From assembly GCA_016928165.1 (NCBI GenBank), contig JAFGLH010000262.1:1-64000 (forward strand): a DNA stretch of 64,000 nucleotides. Reading direction: 5' to 3'. The stretch is from Pirellulales bacterium (GTDB lineage: Bacteria; Planctomycetota; Planctomycetia; Pirellulales; Thermoguttaceae). The position numbers were made by a program, and so were the translations under genes. Of this stretch, positions 62,659 through 64,000 are shown piece by piece (position 1 is the stretch's first letter; every line of letters starts with the position of its first letter). The notes beneath the pieces are model-generated. The model had not been told where the DNA came from. It searched no databases and saw only the letters and a program-made list of their open reading frames with translations.

Positions 62659-63693
62659 TCAATACGCGTTTCCAGAAAGTATTTCTCCGCCGTCGCGGGT
62701 CCAGAGCCGGCGCCAAACCTCGATATTGATCGAATCGCCGATGAACCGGACGCTGCCGTCGCAGAAACAGACGTTGACCCCGCCGGGATGCCGGCTGCGG
62801 GCGGCGGTGACTTTCGACGATTTATAAGCCAAATCCGGCCAGGGGCAATTGGGCGGGAAACGCCCGTTCATCACAGGTCCAGACGGACTACATCCGCGCA
62901 GCCACGTGGTCAGCCGCTTTCCGTCCCAACCGCAACCGCTAATGTCCAGGTTGCCCGCCTCGGCAACGGGCGCCTGATTGGAAGATATCTGGGCGCGATA
63001 GACCTGAATATCAGGGATCGAACCGGAACTGGGCGAATCGCCTGGGCCTCGAAGCGACTCGGTGAATGCAAGCGTGTTGCTTGTGCCGTCTTGGATGTCG
63101 CGGAAGGCGATCCTGGAGTTGACCCAGCAAAGGCCGTCGCAGTTGTCCGAAAAGCTCGGGTGGTAGGCCCCGTCCAAGCCGCTGCTCCCATTCATCGCGT
63201 AATTGGTTCCGGCGGCGGGGATCGGCTCCGAACCTACATTGACAACATGCACCGGCTCCTCGGCATCGCTGGGACATATAAACATAGGCACCACGGTCGC
63301 GACGGCGGCGTGCAATTCGACCGGGAGGGGGGCCGAACCGGGATGGCCCATGTAAATGTCAAAATCGATCAAGTCTTGCAAGTTAGCTTGCTCGGCGTAG
63401 GGAAGTATTTTCGCCAGCGGCGAATAATCGTTGGGGTAACCCGGCGTTCCGTCGAGGTACGTGTAAGACCAGCCGGCGTTAGGCAAATACCCGTTCGCGC
63501 TCGCGTAGTTGTGCGTCGCCAAACCGATTTGCTTGAGGTTGTTCGTACACTGCATTTTCCTGGCCGCCTCGCGGGCCGATTGCACCGCCGGCAGCAGCAG
63601 CGCGATCAGACTGCCGATGATCGTTATCACGACCAATAATTCCACCAATGTAAAGGCGAATCGGCGCGCATGAGTTTTTTCGTCGAATCGCAT
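62659..63693 (-). CDS. DUF1559 prepilin-like protein (H-x9-DG family)
   Basis: 344-residue pseudopilin-like protein typical of planctomycetes. Residues 10-35 hold the type IV prepilin N-methylation site, RRFAFTLVELLVVITIIGSLIALLLP, which would be cut by a prepilin peptidase. The DUF1559 body follows (AREAARKMQCTNNLKQIGLA, DGTSNTLAFTE), with the C-terminal HPGGVNVCFCDGSVRF (H-x9-DG). Planctomycete genomes carry many copies; they are probably exported by a type II-like system and lie at the surface. ggaaggac precedes the ATG. It is followed after 20 bp by the ABC ATPase gene. Confidence 0.95.
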   Translation of the reverse strand: MRFDEKTHARRFAFTLVELLVVITIIGSLIALLLPAVQSAREAARKMQCTNNLKQIGLATHNYASANGYLPNAGWSYTYLDGTPGYPNDYSPLAKILPYAEQANLQDLIDFDIYMGHPGSAPLPVELHAAVATVVPMFICPSDAEEPVHVVNVGSEPIPAAGTNYAMNGSSGLDGAYHPSFSDNCDGLCWVNSRIAFRDIQDGTSNTLAFTESLRGPGDSPSSGSIPDIQVYRAQISSNQAPVAEAGNLDISGCGWDGKRLTTWLRGCSPSGPVMNGRFPPNCPWPDLAYKSSKVTAARSRHPGGVNVCFCDGSVRFIGDSINIEVWRRLWTRDGGEILSGNAY

Positions 63694-63775
63694 TATTGTC
63701 CTTCCATGTGCTTCGATATACTTTTCGCAATAGCCCGAGGCTATTGAATCGAGCGTGAACCGGGTGCATATTGGT

Positions 63776-64000
63776 TCACTTTTCCGCGGTCGGCCGACAA
63801 TACGTCAAAGCCAGCAACGCGAATGAAGTAGCCAGGTTCGGGTCGCCTTCCATCCAGCGCTGGTTTTCGTTGACCCACGAGCCGTTCTCGTTCTGCCGGC
63901 CGGCCAACGCTTCGAACAACTCCTTGCGCCAATCGTGCTTCACTCCCTTGGCGTCCTCGAACGGTTCCTCGCCCAGCACGTTCATCGCCTTGGCAAAGGT
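63776..64000 (-). CDS. Prenyltransferase/squalene-cyclase-like alpha/alpha repeat protein (partial, C-terminus)
   Basis: The frame is open from the window edge to the stop at 63776 and encodes 74 residues: TFAKAMNVLGEEPFEDAKGV, WRKELFEALAGRQNENGSWV and EGDPNLATSFALLALTYCRP. 'RQNENGSWVNE...' is a QW-type repeat as in squalene-hopene cyclase and protein prenyltransferase beta subunits, forming part of an alpha/alpha toroid. In planctomycetes many such proteins are exported and of unknown function. The rest of the gene is outside the window. Confidence 0.75.
   Translation of the reverse strand, partial: TFAKAMNVLGEEPFEDAKGVKHDWRKELFEALAGRQNENGSWVNENQRWMEGDPNLATSFALLALTYCRPTAEK

Noticed and set aside
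1-64000. tRNA, rRNA, riboswitch or CRISPR genes
   Set aside because: I looked for T-loop-like words, rRNA-conserved segments and regularly spaced repeats on both strands by eye and saw none; a covariance-model search would be needed to exclude small structured RNAs.

Overview
The window looks like chromosome from a Planctomycetes bacterium, probably a Pirellulales-type lineage. The sequence is GC-rich. It encodes a DUF1559 prepilin-like protein (N-methylation motif plus C-terminal H-x9-DG), two Tat-exported Gfo/Idh/MocA oxidoreductases, secreted DUF4838 proteins, a DUF11-repeat protein, and Kdo synthesis (kdsB) implying LPS. This placement rests on gene content and was not tested phylogenetically. 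I saw no rRNA, tRNA, CRISPR array, prophage or intact transposase.

Layout. 1-11.8 kb: end of an unknown gene, a DUF4282 protein, kdsB, a SNF2 helicase with its coupled partner, MscS channel plus six-hairpin glycosidase, a Tat metallophosphoesterase, an 0.8 kb hairpin-rich non-coding stretch, a YqjD/YqjE-like membrane trio, acylphosphatase and a HesB/IscA protein. 11.9-16.4 kb: tandem secreted DUF4838 paralogues. 16.5-24.9 kb, all minus strand: polA, coaE, hicA(broken)-hicB, rho, ribH, nusB, ftsY and a Nudix-like gene. 25.1-28.2 kb: a membrane-anchored coiled-coil protein, a 74-aa protein and a TatD-type hydrolase. 28.4-32.9 kb: a MacAB-like adaptor/permease/ATPase operon. 33-42.3 kb: nitrilase-family hydrolase, secreted sugar-isomerase-like protein, Gfo/Idh/MocA, CPBP protease, ppdK, and a thioredoxin-like/esterase pair. 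42.5-49.2 kb: DUF11 protein, a vapB-vapC pair with broken toxin, ApbE, an FGE-fold lipoprotein and the second Gfo/Idh/MocA protein. 49.2-57.9 kb, minus strand: GldA-like ATPase, fused GldF/GldG-like permease, DUF4340 protein, a small membrane protein, a fucose/arabinose-type sugar isomerase and an FGGY kinase. 58-64 kb: bacterioferritin, a second MacB-like permease/ATPase pair, the DUF1559 protein and the end of a prenyltransferase-like alpha/alpha repeat protein.

The least ordinary signals are: (i) a small non-autonomous element with terminal inverted repeats and perfect 8-bp target duplications at two sites, plus a truncated third copy; (ii) two toxin-antitoxin loci in which the toxin carries an in-frame stop while the antitoxin is intact; (iii) short-period 'stutter' repeats in several intra-operon gaps, often where a Shine-Dalgarno should be, and apparently running into the C-termini of PolA and NusB; (iv) collinear DUF4838 twins with an EF-hand loop; (v) many dispersed hairpins, some beginning exactly at a TAG stop codon. 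Central-metabolism genes are otherwise conventional.
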